Shown here: piece by piece, positions 15,770 through 24,745 of the stretch
Layout: each line of letters begins with the position of its first letter
Numbering within the stretch: position 1 is the first letter of the stretch
NCBI GenBank assembly: GCA_026415325.1
Contig: JAOAHH010000072.1
Location: forward strand, 1-64,000
Length of the DNA stretch: 64,000 nt
DNA from: Thermodesulfobacteriota bacterium
GTDB lineage: Bacteria > Desulfobacterota > WTBG01 > CAIYCZ01 > CAIRTM01
Direction: 5' to 3'
Translations under genes and position numbers: made by a program
The notes under the pieces: model-generated
The model's database searches: none
What the model saw: only the letters and a program-made list of their open reading frames with translations
What the model was told of the DNA's origin: nothing

Positions 15770-16234
15770 ATGCATCATACCGACGCGCTCATAATTGCAC
15801 TCCGTACGGTTTTCCCCTCAATCACCGTCAGCCCCGAAGCCGAACGCGGCTGGCATGCTGCAATTGCCCTTGCTGCCGAACAGATCCCCGGAGCAGCCTC
15901 TCTGCTGTTTGAGCACGGCCTTGCATTAAGCTTCATAACCGCTGTGCATGTTCGTCCGCGGTGTGAACTTGTCTATCACTTTGTCCGTTGGGAGGATGCC
16001 TTCAGGATTGTGCTGCACCTGCCGGTGCCAGAAAACAATACCGTACCCTCGATTGCAGAAATCTATCACGGCGCTGCATGGCATGAACGGGAGATCGGCG
16101 AGTTTTTCGGTATTGTTTTTTCCAACCATCCGGGGCTGAAGCCGCTGCTGCTCACGCGGGAAGAAAAGGGGCTTTGTCCACTGTTACGATCAGATTCTCT
16201 CTTGCAGTCACGCGAAAATGTCCTCATCTGGTAA
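15770..16234 (+). CDS. nuoC: NADH-quinone oxidoreductase subunit C
   Basis: This 154-aa soluble subunit of the connecting module is recognised by VYHFVRWEDAFRIVLHLPVP-type beta structure and the signature HEREIGEFFGIVFSNHPGL, matching the family's ERExxxxFGIxFxxHPxL. It starts at the ATG at 15770, 10 nt after nuoB, and overlaps nuoD by 17 nt. It is shorter than typical NuoC and its C-terminus (LCPLLRSDSLL) diverges from the usual HPLRKDYP-type ending, as in complexes that lack the NADH module. Confidence 0.9.
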   Translation: MHHTDALIIALRTVFPSITVSPEAERGWHAAIALAAEQIPGAASLLFEHGLALSFITAVHVRPRCELVYHFVRWEDAFRIVLHLPVPENNTVPSIAEIYHGAAWHEREIGEFFGIVFSNHPGLKPLLLTREEKGLCPLLRSDSLLQSRENVLIW

Positions 16235-17372
16235 TCGCATGGGTGTTGCTGTACGAAGCACGAAGACTGAATCAGGACCGATCCATTATCGGTATTTCAT
16301 GAACGTCGGGCCGCAGCATCCGAGTACGCATGGGGTGTTGCGGCTGATTATCGGACTGTACGGCGAGTATGTCTTGAGCATCGAGCCGGTCATTGGCTAT
16401 GGCCACCGGATGCACGAAAAGATGGCGCAGTCCCGCCCGTGGCAGGCGTTTTTGCCCAATACTGCCCGGATGGACTATGCCTGTTGTCTGCCGCATCAGC
16501 ACTGCTACCTCAGCCTTATCGAACAGCACACCGGCATTAAAGTCCCGCCGCGGGCAGAGTACATTAGGGTCATTGCCGTAGAGCTTAACCGTATTGCAAG
16601 CCACCTGCTCTGGCTCGGCGCTTTTCTGCTCGATCTCGGTGCTTTTACACCGATTCTCTACTGCTTTGATGATCGTGAAGAGGTGCTGGATATCCTTGAA
16701 AATCTGACCGGTGCGCGGATCACCCACTGTTTTTTTCGGATCGGCGGTGTGCTTGCCGATATCGACGACCATAGTGCCAACCGCATCCGGGAGTTTATGA
16801 GGCGTATGCGCGGCCGTTTTTCGGTCTACCATAAGCTGGTCACCGAGAACATAATTTTTATCAAACGAACCCGCGACATTGGTATCATCACACCTGATAT
16901 GGCACGCCGCTATGGTGCAACTGGTCCGGTGTTGCGGGGGAGCGGCATTGCCTATGATGTGAGAAAACAGCAGCCATATTCAGCATACCGTGATTTTTCA
17001 TTCGATGTCCCAACCGGCAGCAGGGGCGATTGTTATGACCGATATCTGGTGCGGGTCGAAGAAATGCAGCAAAGCCTTTGTATCATCGAGCAGGCACTTG
17101 AACGGATGCCTGCGGGCGAGATCAGAGCGCCGGTGCCACGAACAATACGCCTTCCTGCCGGGCAGCGGAGTTTTTCGGTTGAAGGTGCCCGTGGTGAGGT
17201 AACATATTATCTTGTGGCAGACGGTACCGACACGCCCTACCGGCTAAAAGTGCGTTCGCCCTGTTACGCGAATTTGAACCTCATTCAGGAACTCGGACAG
17301 GGTATGCTGTTTGCCGATATGATCGCCACCCTTGGAAGCCTTGATCTGGTGATTCCGGAGATCGACCGGTGA
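16218..17372 (+). CDS. nuoD: NADH-quinone oxidoreductase subunit D
   Basis: This 384-aa protein is the 49-kDa-type subunit. It has MNVGPQHPSTHGVLRL, the loop whose His lines the quinone site, and ARMDYACCLPHQHCYL, where the DY tyrosine position is conserved. It continues with EYIRVIAVELNRIASHLLWLG and a C-terminal LGSLDLVIPEIDR ending. It lacks the Ni-binding cysteines of hydrogenases, so quinone rather than proton reduction is expected. NuoC and NuoD are separate genes, not fused. After it comes a 98-bp gap where nuoE, F and G would lie in a full operon. Confidence 0.96.
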   Translation: MSSSGNRMGVAVRSTKTESGPIHYRYFMNVGPQHPSTHGVLRLIIGLYGEYVLSIEPVIGYGHRMHEKMAQSRPWQAFLPNTARMDYACCLPHQHCYLSLIEQHTGIKVPPRAEYIRVIAVELNRIASHLLWLGAFLLDLGAFTPILYCFDDREEVLDILENLTGARITHCFFRIGGVLADIDDHSANRIREFMRRMRGRFSVYHKLVTENIIFIKRTRDIGIITPDMARRYGATGPVLRGSGIAYDVRKQQPYSAYRDFSFDVPTGSRGDCYDRYLVRVEEMQQSLCIIEQALERMPAGEIRAPVPRTIRLPAGQRSFSVEGARGEVTYYLVADGTDTPYRLKVRSPCYANLNLIQELGQGMLFADMIATLGSLDLVIPEIDR

Positions 17373-17470
17373 GCACAACTTAGAAGGTTTGAAGCGTAAG
17401 GTAATATCCTGGCAGCGAATACGTTGCTGAACATGATCTGTGCGTGTTTAAGAGAACGGTGATCCATATT

Positions 17471-18463
17471 ATGGATACCATTATTTCAATAACATCCGCT
17501 TTTACATCTGTTGCTCTTGCTGCTGCGGTAATTGTCGGGTTTGTGTTTGTCAATGCTACGGCGTTGGGCTACATCGAGCGCAAGTTGTGTGGCCGTTTCC
17601 AGCGCCGAATCGGACCGATGGAAGTAGGCTGGCATGGAATTTTGCAGATGCCGGTAGACGGCATCAAACTGATTGCAAAACAGCTCATTGTCCCCTCCCA
17701 CGTTGCAGGGCCCCTGTTTTACGTTGCACCGGTGCTTGCTTTTGCGCCAGCTGCATTACCTTTTTTGGTGATGCCGTTTGCACCGCGGATTCAGGTGCTT
17801 GCAATGGAAGCAGGGCTTGTGTTTGTGCTTGCTGTGATTTCGTTCAATACGTTTGCCGTGTTTCTTGCCGGATGGAGCTCAAATAATAACTATTCGATGA
17901 TCGGCGCGCTGCGCGCCGTTGCGCAGAACATCTCCTATGAAATCCCCATACTCCTCTCACTGCTGACAGTGGTGTTTTTAACCGGCTCATTTAATCTTTC
18001 CCGAATTGTTCAGGTACAGGAATCGCTGTGGTTTGTCCTGCGGCATCCCGGTGCGATACTCGCTTTTCTTGTCTTTTTTATTGCCGCGATTGCTGAAACA
18101 AACCGGGCGCCGTTTGATCTTCCCGAGGCTGAAAGCGAACTCACCGCAGGATTCCATACCGAATACAGCGGTATTGCCTTCGGTATGTTCATGATCGCAG
18201 AATACACCTATCTGTTCGTCAACTGCTGCCTCGCAACCGCCGTTTTTTTCGGCGGTTGGTGGGGGCCTACGTTGCCGTTTGGACAGTACAGCTCGTGCAT
18301 CTGGTTTTTTATTAAAGCCTATACGCTGGTGTTTATAGTCATCTGGTGCCGATGGACGTTTCCGCGCGTCAGGTTTGACCAGTTAATGAATCTTTCATGG
18401 AAGTATTTAATTCCGATAGCGCTCGGCAACTTGCTGCTGACGGCGCTTTGTACAAAACTATGA
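17471..18463 (+). CDS. nuoH: NADH-quinone oxidoreductase subunit H
   Basis: This 330-aa subunit (from ATG 17471; the frame opens at 17444) links the quinone chamber to the proton pumps. Diagnostic stretches are YIERKLCGRFQRRIGP, GILQMPVDGIKLIAKQ, AQNISYEIPILLSLL, NRAPFDLPEAESELTAGF and TEYSGIAFGMFMIAEY, with the acidic residues of the E-channel intact. About eight membrane helices are visible. The stop overlaps nuoI (ATGA). NuoH following D directly marks the missing E/F/G block. Confidence 0.96.
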   Translation: MDTIISITSAFTSVALAAAVIVGFVFVNATALGYIERKLCGRFQRRIGPMEVGWHGILQMPVDGIKLIAKQLIVPSHVAGPLFYVAPVLAFAPAALPFLVMPFAPRIQVLAMEAGLVFVLAVISFNTFAVFLAGWSSNNNYSMIGALRAVAQNISYEIPILLSLLTVVFLTGSFNLSRIVQVQESLWFVLRHPGAILAFLVFFIAAIAETNRAPFDLPEAESELTAGFHTEYSGIAFGMFMIAEYTYLFVNCCLATAVFFGGWWGPTLPFGQYSSCIWFFIKAYTLVFIVIWCRWTFPRVRFDQLMNLSWKYLIPIALGNLLLTALCTKL

Positions 18464-18897
18464 AACGGTATATTATCGAGCTTGTACAGGGAGGTGCCAG
18501 TTTACTTGCCGGGCTTGGCGTGACGCTCCGGGCGCTGGTTGCACAACCCGTGACCGTTCCGTATCCCCGCAAGAAACTGCCGATGCAGCCTGGGTTTCGC
18601 GGTCACCCCATGCTGGTGCGCAATCCTGCAACCGGCGCTTTCACGTGCATCGCCTGCGGTACCTGTATGCAGAGATGCCCCTCCCGATGCATCGACATCA
18701 CAGCTGCGCGCACTGAATCAGGAACAAAATATCCTGCGCGTTTCCAGCTCGACTTTACCCGCTGCAGTCTGTGTGGCATTTGCGTTGAGGTATGCCCGGT
18801 AAGCGGGCTTGCTTTTTCGCGTTCGTTTGCCATGCCGCACCGAACCCGTGAAGCATGCAAGTATGATCTGGTGACGAGAGGCGAGGAGGGCACATGA
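18460..18897 (+). CDS. nuoI: NADH-quinone oxidoreductase subunit I
   Basis: This 145-aa 8Fe ferredoxin-type subunit has two [4Fe-4S] motifs, CIACGTCMQRCP and CSLCGICVEVCP, which carry clusters N6a and N6b. With NuoB it forms the electron wire. In a complex without NuoEFG it is the probable entry point for electrons from a soluble donor such as ferredoxin. The N-terminal amphipathic region (VQGGASLLAGLGVTLRALV) anchors it on the membrane side. It overlaps nuoH and nuoJ by 4 nt each. Confidence 0.95.
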   Translation: MKRYIIELVQGGASLLAGLGVTLRALVAQPVTVPYPRKKLPMQPGFRGHPMLVRNPATGAFTCIACGTCMQRCPSRCIDITAARTESGTKYPARFQLDFTRCSLCGICVEVCPVSGLAFSRSFAMPHRTREACKYDLVTRGEEGT

Positions 18898-19415
18898 GCG
18901 AATATCGGATAATTGCCGAGGTCGTCTTTTACTTGCTCATTGTCCTGACCGTCGCCGGGGCCGTGCTTGCAGTGACGGCGCGTATTCTCATCCATGCAGT
19001 TGTAGGGCTTGCCGTGACGTTTTTAGGAGTTGCAGGGTTCTATGTGTATTTGGGAAGTCCTTTTCTTTCCATGATGCAGATTCTGATTTACGCAGGCGCT
19101 ATTACGATCGTTTTGGTATTCGGCACCATGATCGGCTATACGCCGCGCCAAATTGTCGAGACAAAAATCCGCGATAAAAACCTGCGTCTTGCCCTTCCTG
19201 CATGCCTTGTCTCGGGTGTTGTGCTCTGCAGCGCGGTTGTGACCGCAGGGCTAGGCACGATGCGGCAGTCAGGCGATACGGGGATTGCTGATATCGGCAA
19301 GCGTCTTCTCTACGAGTTTTCCCTTGCTTTTGAGCTTATATCGCTGCTGCTCCTCATCGCGATGGTTGGCGCCATGGTTATTGTCGGCGGACAGGAGGAG
19401 CGCGATGCTGAGTAA
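18894..19415 (+). CDS. nuoJ: NADH-quinone oxidoreductase subunit J
   Basis: The protein is 173 aa with five membrane helices. The conserved third-helix region reads GSPFLSMMQILIYAGAITIVLVFG, including the family's Y-A-G-A pi-bulge area. It begins at ATG 18894 overlapping nuoI, and its end overlaps nuoK by 11 nt. The loop between helices 4 and 5 is short. Role: membrane subunit beside NuoK and NuoA in the central water wire. Confidence 0.95.
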   Translation: MSEYRIIAEVVFYLLIVLTVAGAVLAVTARILIHAVVGLAVTFLGVAGFYVYLGSPFLSMMQILIYAGAITIVLVFGTMIGYTPRQIVETKIRDKNLRLALPACLVSGVVLCSAVVTAGLGTMRQSGDTGIADIGKRLLYEFSLAFELISLLLLIAMVGAMVIVGGQEERDAE

Positions 19416-19719
19416 TGGTCTGCAGGTGTATCTTATACTTGCAGCTTTGCTGCTTGCTGCGGGTGTTTACGGTTTGGTGCAGAAGCGCTCATTTATTGGT
19501 ATGCTGATATCGATCGAGCTGATTCTCAACGGCGCAGGGCTTAACTGTATGGCGTTTAACCGCTTTTGTTCCCCCGACCCCGCGATCGGACAGGTGCTGA
19601 CTCTTTTTATTATGGGCATTGCGGCTGCCGAAGCCGCGATCGGTGTCGGTTTTATTTTAGCGGTATATAAACGCTTTCGCACCATTGATCCGACTCGAAT
19701 CTTTATCCTGAAGCAATAA
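19405..19719 (+). CDS. nuoK: NADH-quinone oxidoreductase subunit K
   Basis: This 104-aa three-helix subunit has the two buried glutamates of the family in GMLISIELILNGAGLN and AAAEAAIGVGFILAVYKRF. A strong GGAGGAG ribosome-binding site lies inside nuoJ, 5-10 nt upstream. It resembles MrpC and couples NuoJ to the antiporter-like subunits. Only one copy is present in the cluster although there are four antiporter-like subunits. Confidence 0.96.
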   Translation: MLSNGLQVYLILAALLLAAGVYGLVQKRSFIGMLISIELILNGAGLNCMAFNRFCSPDPAIGQVLTLFIMGIAAAEAAIGVGFILAVYKRFRTIDPTRIFILKQ

Positions 19720-19724
19720 CCCTT

Positions 19725-21215
19725 ATGGCCGTCTCTTTGGTTCATTCCCCTGCTCTCCTCCTTCCGGTTGCTCTGCCGCTTGCGACGGCTGCCCTCACCC
19801 TTGCCCTTCGCCGGAACGAACCCCTGCGCGACAGCATCCCCGTTATCGGGTCGCTGCTCACGCTGCTTTCAGTCCTTACGCTTCTGCCCACCGTGCAAGA
19901 TGGTACAATTCTTTGCTTCACCGTCTGTACGCTGTATCCGGGCATTGCCGTACGGCTATGTCTTGACGGTATGGGGCTGTTGTTTGCTGCCACCGCATCG
20001 CTGCTGTGGGTTGCCGCAAGCGTGTATTGTATCGGGTATTTAAAAACACTGCAGGAACATGCTCAGACGCGGTTTTACGTCTGCTATACCATTGCCCTTG
20101 CCGGCGGGCTTGGGGCAGCATGCGCCGGAAATTTATTTACACTGTATCTGTGCTATGAGGTCGTTACGATCGTCACCTATCCGCTGGTCATCCATCACCA
20201 GGATACTGCAGCATACCAGAGCGGAAGAAAATACCTTGTGTATCTAATGGGAAGTTCCAAAATGTTCCTGCTTGCCGCGCTTGCGCTCATGTATCGCCTG
20301 TGCGGCACCCTTGACATGAACCTCCACGATATTGTGCACGGCATCTTTCCTGCCACTGCGCAGCGAGGGCTTGTTAGTGTTGCATATCTGCTCTGCCTTT
20401 TCGGGTTTGCAAAAGCAGCGATTATGCCGCTCCACAGTTGGCTGCCCGCTGCCATGGTTGCCCCAACACCAGTCAGTGCTTTGCTCCATGCTGTTGTGGT
20501 GGTAAAGGTCGGTGTATTTTCAATCTGCAGGGTAATGCTCAACGTGTTCGGCACCGATCTCCTTATGTATCTTAATCTCGGTACCCTGACCGCAGGGTTT
20601 GTCTCGCTGACGGTGATCGGGGCGTCACTTATTGCGCTGATAAAAACAGACCTCAAGGCACGACTTGCCTACTCTACGATAAGCCAGCTTTCCACCATTG
20701 TGCTCGGCGTGAGTATGCTCGGCCACGCTGGCATTACCGGCGGCCTTATGCATATTGCACACCATGCGTTCGCCAAGATCAGCCTGTTCTTCTGTGCCGG
20801 CGCGGTCATTGCCGGAACCGGCATTACCGACATCACCCACATGGCAGGCATTGGCCGGCGCATGCCGATTACCATGGCAGCCTTTGGCATTGCATCGCTC
20901 AGCATGATCGGCATTCCACCGGTCGGCGGGTTTGTCAGCAAATGGTATCTTGCCAGCGCCGCACTCGACCTCCACAGTATCCTGCTGCTCGGGGTAATTC
21001 TTGTCAGCAGTTTGCTCAATGCTGCCTATTTCGGCGAGGTCTTTATCACGGCTTTTTTCAAGGGCGGCACGGAAAGTTCTGAGCATAAAGGCACATGCGA
21101 ACATGCGCCGCTTATGCGCTGTATGGTTGTACCGAGTGCCGTGACAGCGTTGCTTTCGGTCGCTGCCGGCATGTACCCTGATCTGATACTTTCCCTCTTA
21201 CGGACACGATTATGA
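19725..21215 (+). CDS. Mrp/NuoL-family antiporter-like membrane subunit (first copy)
   Basis: The 496-aa protein has about 14 membrane helices and belongs to the proton-conducting family shared by NuoL, NuoM, NuoN and MrpA/D. Key pumping residues are present: Glu in LYLCYEVVTIVTYPLV, Lys in GFAKAAIMPLHSWLPAAM, and Lys in LLHAVVVVKVGVFSI, followed by TDLKARLAYSTISQLS and the broken-helix HHAFAKISLFFCAG. It lacks the long C-terminal lateral helix of classical NuoL and ends soon after the last pump helix. It lies 5 nt after nuoK where nuoL is expected. I would call it MrpD/NuoL-like rather than nuoL. Confidence 0.9.
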   Translation: MAVSLVHSPALLLPVALPLATAALTLALRRNEPLRDSIPVIGSLLTLLSVLTLLPTVQDGTILCFTVCTLYPGIAVRLCLDGMGLLFAATASLLWVAASVYCIGYLKTLQEHAQTRFYVCYTIALAGGLGAACAGNLFTLYLCYEVVTIVTYPLVIHHQDTAAYQSGRKYLVYLMGSSKMFLLAALALMYRLCGTLDMNLHDIVHGIFPATAQRGLVSVAYLLCLFGFAKAAIMPLHSWLPAAMVAPTPVSALLHAVVVVKVGVFSICRVMLNVFGTDLLMYLNLGTLTAGFVSLTVIGASLIALIKTDLKARLAYSTISQLSTIVLGVSMLGHAGITGGLMHIAHHAFAKISLFFCAGAVIAGTGITDITHMAGIGRRMPITMAAFGIASLSMIGIPPVGGFVSKWYLASAALDLHSILLLGVILVSSLLNAAYFGEVFITAFFKGGTESSEHKGTCEHAPLMRCMVVPSAVTALLSVAAGMYPDLILSLLRTRL

Positions 21216-21469
21216 GACGAGGCGCACCTCTGATCGATGCAATACGGCGACGCCCTCTCCTGCTCAAGCATCTGTTTATCGTGTGCCTTGGGTGTATTGC
21301 CTCAACAAGCCTTGCCGTGCCTGATGGCGCTCCTGCGCATGACGTTGTGAGCAGCATACCCTTTGGATGGTCGTTATTCGGACTTATTGGGAGCTGCGGG
21401 CTTGCTCTTGCCTGCAAGGCAGTCGCAAGACGGTTTCTTGAACGAGACAGTGATTATTATGAACGTTGA
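21212..21469 (+). CDS. small two-helix membrane protein of the Mrp-like module
   Basis: This 85-aa protein is embedded between the two antiporter-like genes, overlapping the first by 4 nt and the second by 11 nt, so it is surely translated with them. It has two membrane segments (LFIVCLGCIASTSLAV and FGWSLFGLIGSCGLALAC) and a charged end, RFLERDSDYYER. I recall short proteins ending in a similar ExYY motif beside MrpD homologues in anaerobes, but have no name for the family. It may be an accessory subunit sealing or tethering the extra pump module. Confidence 0.75.
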   Translation: MRRGAPLIDAIRRRPLLLKHLFIVCLGCIASTSLAVPDGAPAHDVVSSIPFGWSLFGLIGSCGLALACKAVARRFLERDSDYYER

Positions 21470-23225
21470 GGTGCTTCTGCTGCATCCTGCAGTACCATTT
21501 ATTGTCGGCGCGCTGCTTATGCCGTTTGTGCGCAACATCCGGCTGCAACAGACGTTCTGTGTTGTGATACCGATAGCCGCTTTTGTTATGATCTATAACC
21601 TTCCGGCATCGGCGCCGACGGTCTGCTATCTAGGGCTGCAGCTTCACGTGCTGCGGGTTGATACTCTTTCTTTTTTGTTTCTCCATGTGTTTTGTCTCAT
21701 GGCGCTGATCGGGGCACTTTACAGTCTGCACGTCCGTGAGCCCGACCACCACTGTGCAGCGTTTTTGTATGTTGCAGGCTCGCTCGGCGTTGTGCTCAGC
21801 GGCGATTACCTCACGCTGTTTGTCTGCTGGGAACTGATGGCCATTGCTTCGACATTGCTCATCGTCCAGCGCCGCACCCGGGAATCTTTGGCCGCAGGCT
21901 TTCGGTACCTGCTGATACACGTTGCCGGAGGTTTGTCGCTGTTTGCTGGGATCATGATCAAATACGCTCATTCCGGCAGCCTCTCCTTCGTGCCGATTGC
22001 CCCTGCCGCAGCAGGACCCGCTGATATCCTCATTATGATCGGTTTTATGCTCAACGCTGCGGTGCCGCCGCTGCATGCATGGCTTGCGGATGCCTATCCT
22101 GAGGCAACGGTGACCGGAGCAGTATACCTGTGCGCCTTTACCACCAAAACCGCTGTCTACGCCCTGTGCCGTGCGTTCTCCGGGTTTGAGGTACTTACCC
22201 TGCTCGGTGCTGGTATGGCGCTCTTTGGTGTGTGTTTTGCAATTGTTGAAAACAATATCCGCAGAATCCTTGCCTATCATATTATCAGTCAGGTCGGCTA
22301 TATGGTATGCGGTATCGGTATCGGCACGGATATGGCCGTCAACGGCGCATGCAGCCATGCATACGCGCATATTATCTATAAAGCGCTGTTGTTTATGGGC
22401 GCAGGATGTGTGCTTGAGATGACCGGCAAACAGAAGCTCACCGAGCTCGGCGGCCTGTACCGATATATGCCGTATTCATTTTTGTTCACGGTTATCGGCG
22501 GTATATCGATTTCCGGCTTCCCACTCACAAGCGGTTTTGTGAGTAAATCCATGGTCACGGTTGCGGCAGCCGAGGTGCACCGCGCCGTGATCTTTATGAT
22601 TCTGATGCTTGCCTCAATCGGCACTTTTCTGTCGGTTGGCATAAAACTTCCCTACTTCGTGTGGTTTGGAAAACCAGCAGAGGTACCTGCCCGTGAAGCA
22701 CCGTGGAATATGCGGTGTGCGATGACGCTGGCAGCCGTTATCTGTCTCGGCATCGGGTGTTATCCCCAGTTGCTCTATCGCATGCTGCCCCACCCTGTGC
22801 TGTATCAACCATATACCATGACGCATCTTTCCGAGGCCTTGCAGCTTCTCGGGTTTACCGGACTTGGATTTTATCTGCTTGCAAAAAAACTTGCGCCACG
22901 CGACGTCATCCACCTTGATTTTGACTGGCTGTACCGAAGGCTGGCACGCCTTTTCATGCGCCTGTGCCGCAACCCTCTCCAGGGGATTGATACCGCTCTT
23001 GGTGAGCTCTCCCACCGTGCAGGACTGCAACACCTTATGGCTGCCGCACGCTTCTGTGCAGGTTTTGACCTGCAGCGGCTTGACCGTTATATCGATGGTG
23101 CAGCACGGCAGGTCTTGGTATGCGGCGAACGTGTGCGGACGCTCCACACCGGTAATATTCAGCACTATATCGGTGCAGCGCTGATGCTTCTTTTTCTGCT
23201 GCTTGTGTTAGGAGTTTTTTCGTGA
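21459..23225 (+). CDS. Mrp/NuoL-family antiporter-like membrane subunit (second copy, with long C-terminal amphipathic region)
   Basis: The protein is 588 aa from ATG 21459. The pump core includes LFVCWELMAIASTLLIV (Glu), AVPPLHAWLADAYPEATVTG, AFTTKTAVYALCR (Lys) and HIIYKALLFMGAG. Where NuoM has Lys before PLHTWLP, this protein has Asn-Ala-Ala (MLNAAVPPLHAW), so one central lysine is absent. After the core comes a roughly 115-residue amphipathic stretch (from DVIHLDFDWLYRRLARLF) and a final membrane helix after TGNIQHYIG, the layout of NuoL's lateral helix and terminal anchor. It is thus the best candidate for the subunit that clamps the membrane arm. Its stop overlaps the nuoM start by 1 nt. 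Confidence 0.9.
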   Translation: MNVEVLLLHPAVPFIVGALLMPFVRNIRLQQTFCVVIPIAAFVMIYNLPASAPTVCYLGLQLHVLRVDTLSFLFLHVFCLMALIGALYSLHVREPDHHCAAFLYVAGSLGVVLSGDYLTLFVCWELMAIASTLLIVQRRTRESLAAGFRYLLIHVAGGLSLFAGIMIKYAHSGSLSFVPIAPAAAGPADILIMIGFMLNAAVPPLHAWLADAYPEATVTGAVYLCAFTTKTAVYALCRAFSGFEVLTLLGAGMALFGVCFAIVENNIRRILAYHIISQVGYMVCGIGIGTDMAVNGACSHAYAHIIYKALLFMGAGCVLEMTGKQKLTELGGLYRYMPYSFLFTVIGGISISGFPLTSGFVSKSMVTVAAAEVHRAVIFMILMLASIGTFLSVGIKLPYFVWFGKPAEVPAREAPWNMRCAMTLAAVICLGIGCYPQLLYRMLPHPVLYQPYTMTHLSEALQLLGFTGLGFYLLAKKLAPRDVIHLDFDWLYRRLARLFMRLCRNPLQGIDTALGELSHRAGLQHLMAAARFCAGFDLQRLDRYIDGAARQVLVCGERVRTLHTGNIQHYIGAALMLLFLLLVLGVFS

Positions 23226-24724
23226 TGCCATCGCTTTTGTTTAACAATCCGGGATATCCGCTGTTGAGCATGCTTTTATGTCTGCCGCTTGCAGGCGCAG
23301 CACTTGCGCCCTTTGTGCGCCACCAAAAATCACTTCGCCTGTTCGGGCTTGTCGTCACGGTGGCAACCCTGTGTTCCTCAATCCCCCTATATACCGAGTT
23401 TGATCGCGCTTTCGCCGGATTTCAATTTGCCGAACACTACTCGTGGCTGTCGGTGCTCGGTATCGACTATGTTGTCGGCGTTGATGGCATCAGCGCTGTG
23501 CTCGTGCTGCTCACCACCCTCCTCATGCCGCTGTGCATGCTCTGCTCATGGCGTGAGGTGCAGGAGCGGCTTGCAGAGTTTATTGTGGTACTCCTACTTA
23601 TGGAGGCTGCCCTGATCGGCGTATTTATTAGTCTGAATATTGTGCTGTTTTATGTGTTTTGGGAAGGGATGCTCATTCCCATGTATCTTTTGATCGCGAT
23701 ATGGGGCGGGCCGCGCCGTGATTATGCATCGGTCAAGTTTTTTGTCTATACGTTTGCCGGAAGTATCTTTTTGCTGTTTGCCCTGATTGCGCTTTACGTT
23801 GCCACGGGCACGTGCAATTACCCCGACCTTTTGTCCTACCGGTTCAATCCAAGAATGCAATGGCTTGTTTTTGTCTGCTGCGCCATTGCCTGTGCGGTCA
23901 AAACTCCGCTCTATCCACTGCACACCTGGCTACCGGCGGCACATGTCGAAGCACCGACGGCAGGAAGCGTAATCCTTGCAGGAGTCCTTTTAAAAATGGG
24001 TGGCTACGGGTTTCTCAGGTTTTGCATCGGTCTTGCGCCTCATGCTGCACAGAGTGCTGCGCCGCTTATGACCGCAGTTGCGCTTGTGGCAATCCTCATC
24101 GGCGGATGCCTTGCGCTCGGCCAGGATGACCTAAAGCGCCTTATCGCCTATTCCAGTATTGCCCACATGGGTTTTGTGGTGCTCGGGATGTTTATGGTGA
24201 GCGTGCGCGGCACACAGGCCGGGGTGCTCCAGATGGTGAATCACGGTATCAGTACCAGCGCACTGTTTATCTGTGTCGGCATGCTATATGAGCGCACCCA
24301 CAGCAGATTGCTTGCCGATAACTGTGCGCTCGGCAGCTCGATGCCGCGCTTTGTGACGTTGTTTACGCTCGCAGCATGCTCGTCGTTCGGATTTCCCGGC
24401 ACGAACGGGTTTATCGGTGAGTTTCTTGTGATAATTGCTGCGTTTGAAAAGAATATTGTGCTCGGTGCCTGCGCTGTGTGCGGCGTGCTTGTTGCAGCAG
24501 CGTATATGCTGAGGGCCGTCCAAAAGATTATCTGGGCAGACCGGCCGGGCAATCACCAGCACGGCGCTGCAATTCATAAGGTGCTTTCAGATATCAATAT
24601 CCGCGAGGTATTTGTGCTTGCAGTGCTTGCAGGAGGTATCGTGCTGATCGGTTTCCGGCCATCGGTTGTCCTTGATATGACCAGTGCAAGCGTTACCATG
24701 CTGGTGCAGCGATTGAGCGGATAA
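23225..24724 (+). CDS. nuoM: NADH-quinone oxidoreductase subunit M
   Basis: This 499-aa protein is a canonical NuoM. It has LSVLGIDYVVGVDGISAVLV near the N-terminus, IVLFYVFWEGMLIPMYLLI with the pump Glu, AVKTPLYPLHTWLPAAHVEA with Lys, LLKMGGYGFLRF with a second Lys, and LIAYSSIAHMGFVVLG. I use the ATG at 23225, which overlaps the previous stop (TGATG), over the GTG one codon upstream. It is one of the three proton-pumping subunits of ordinary complex I. Confidence 0.96.
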   Translation: MPSLLFNNPGYPLLSMLLCLPLAGAALAPFVRHQKSLRLFGLVVTVATLCSSIPLYTEFDRAFAGFQFAEHYSWLSVLGIDYVVGVDGISAVLVLLTTLLMPLCMLCSWREVQERLAEFIVVLLLMEAALIGVFISLNIVLFYVFWEGMLIPMYLLIAIWGGPRRDYASVKFFVYTFAGSIFLLFALIALYVATGTCNYPDLLSYRFNPRMQWLVFVCCAIACAVKTPLYPLHTWLPAAHVEAPTAGSVILAGVLLKMGGYGFLRFCIGLAPHAAQSAAPLMTAVALVAILIGGCLALGQDDLKRLIAYSSIAHMGFVVLGMFMVSVRGTQAGVLQMVNHGISTSALFICVGMLYERTHSRLLADNCALGSSMPRFVTLFTLAACSSFGFPGTNGFIGEFLVIIAAFEKNIVLGACAVCGVLVAAAYMLRAVQKIIWADRPGNHQHGAAIHKVLSDINIREVFVLAVLAGGIVLIGFRPSVVLDMTSASVTMLVQRLSG

Positions 24725-24745
24725 CGGCAACCGTATACAAAGCCT

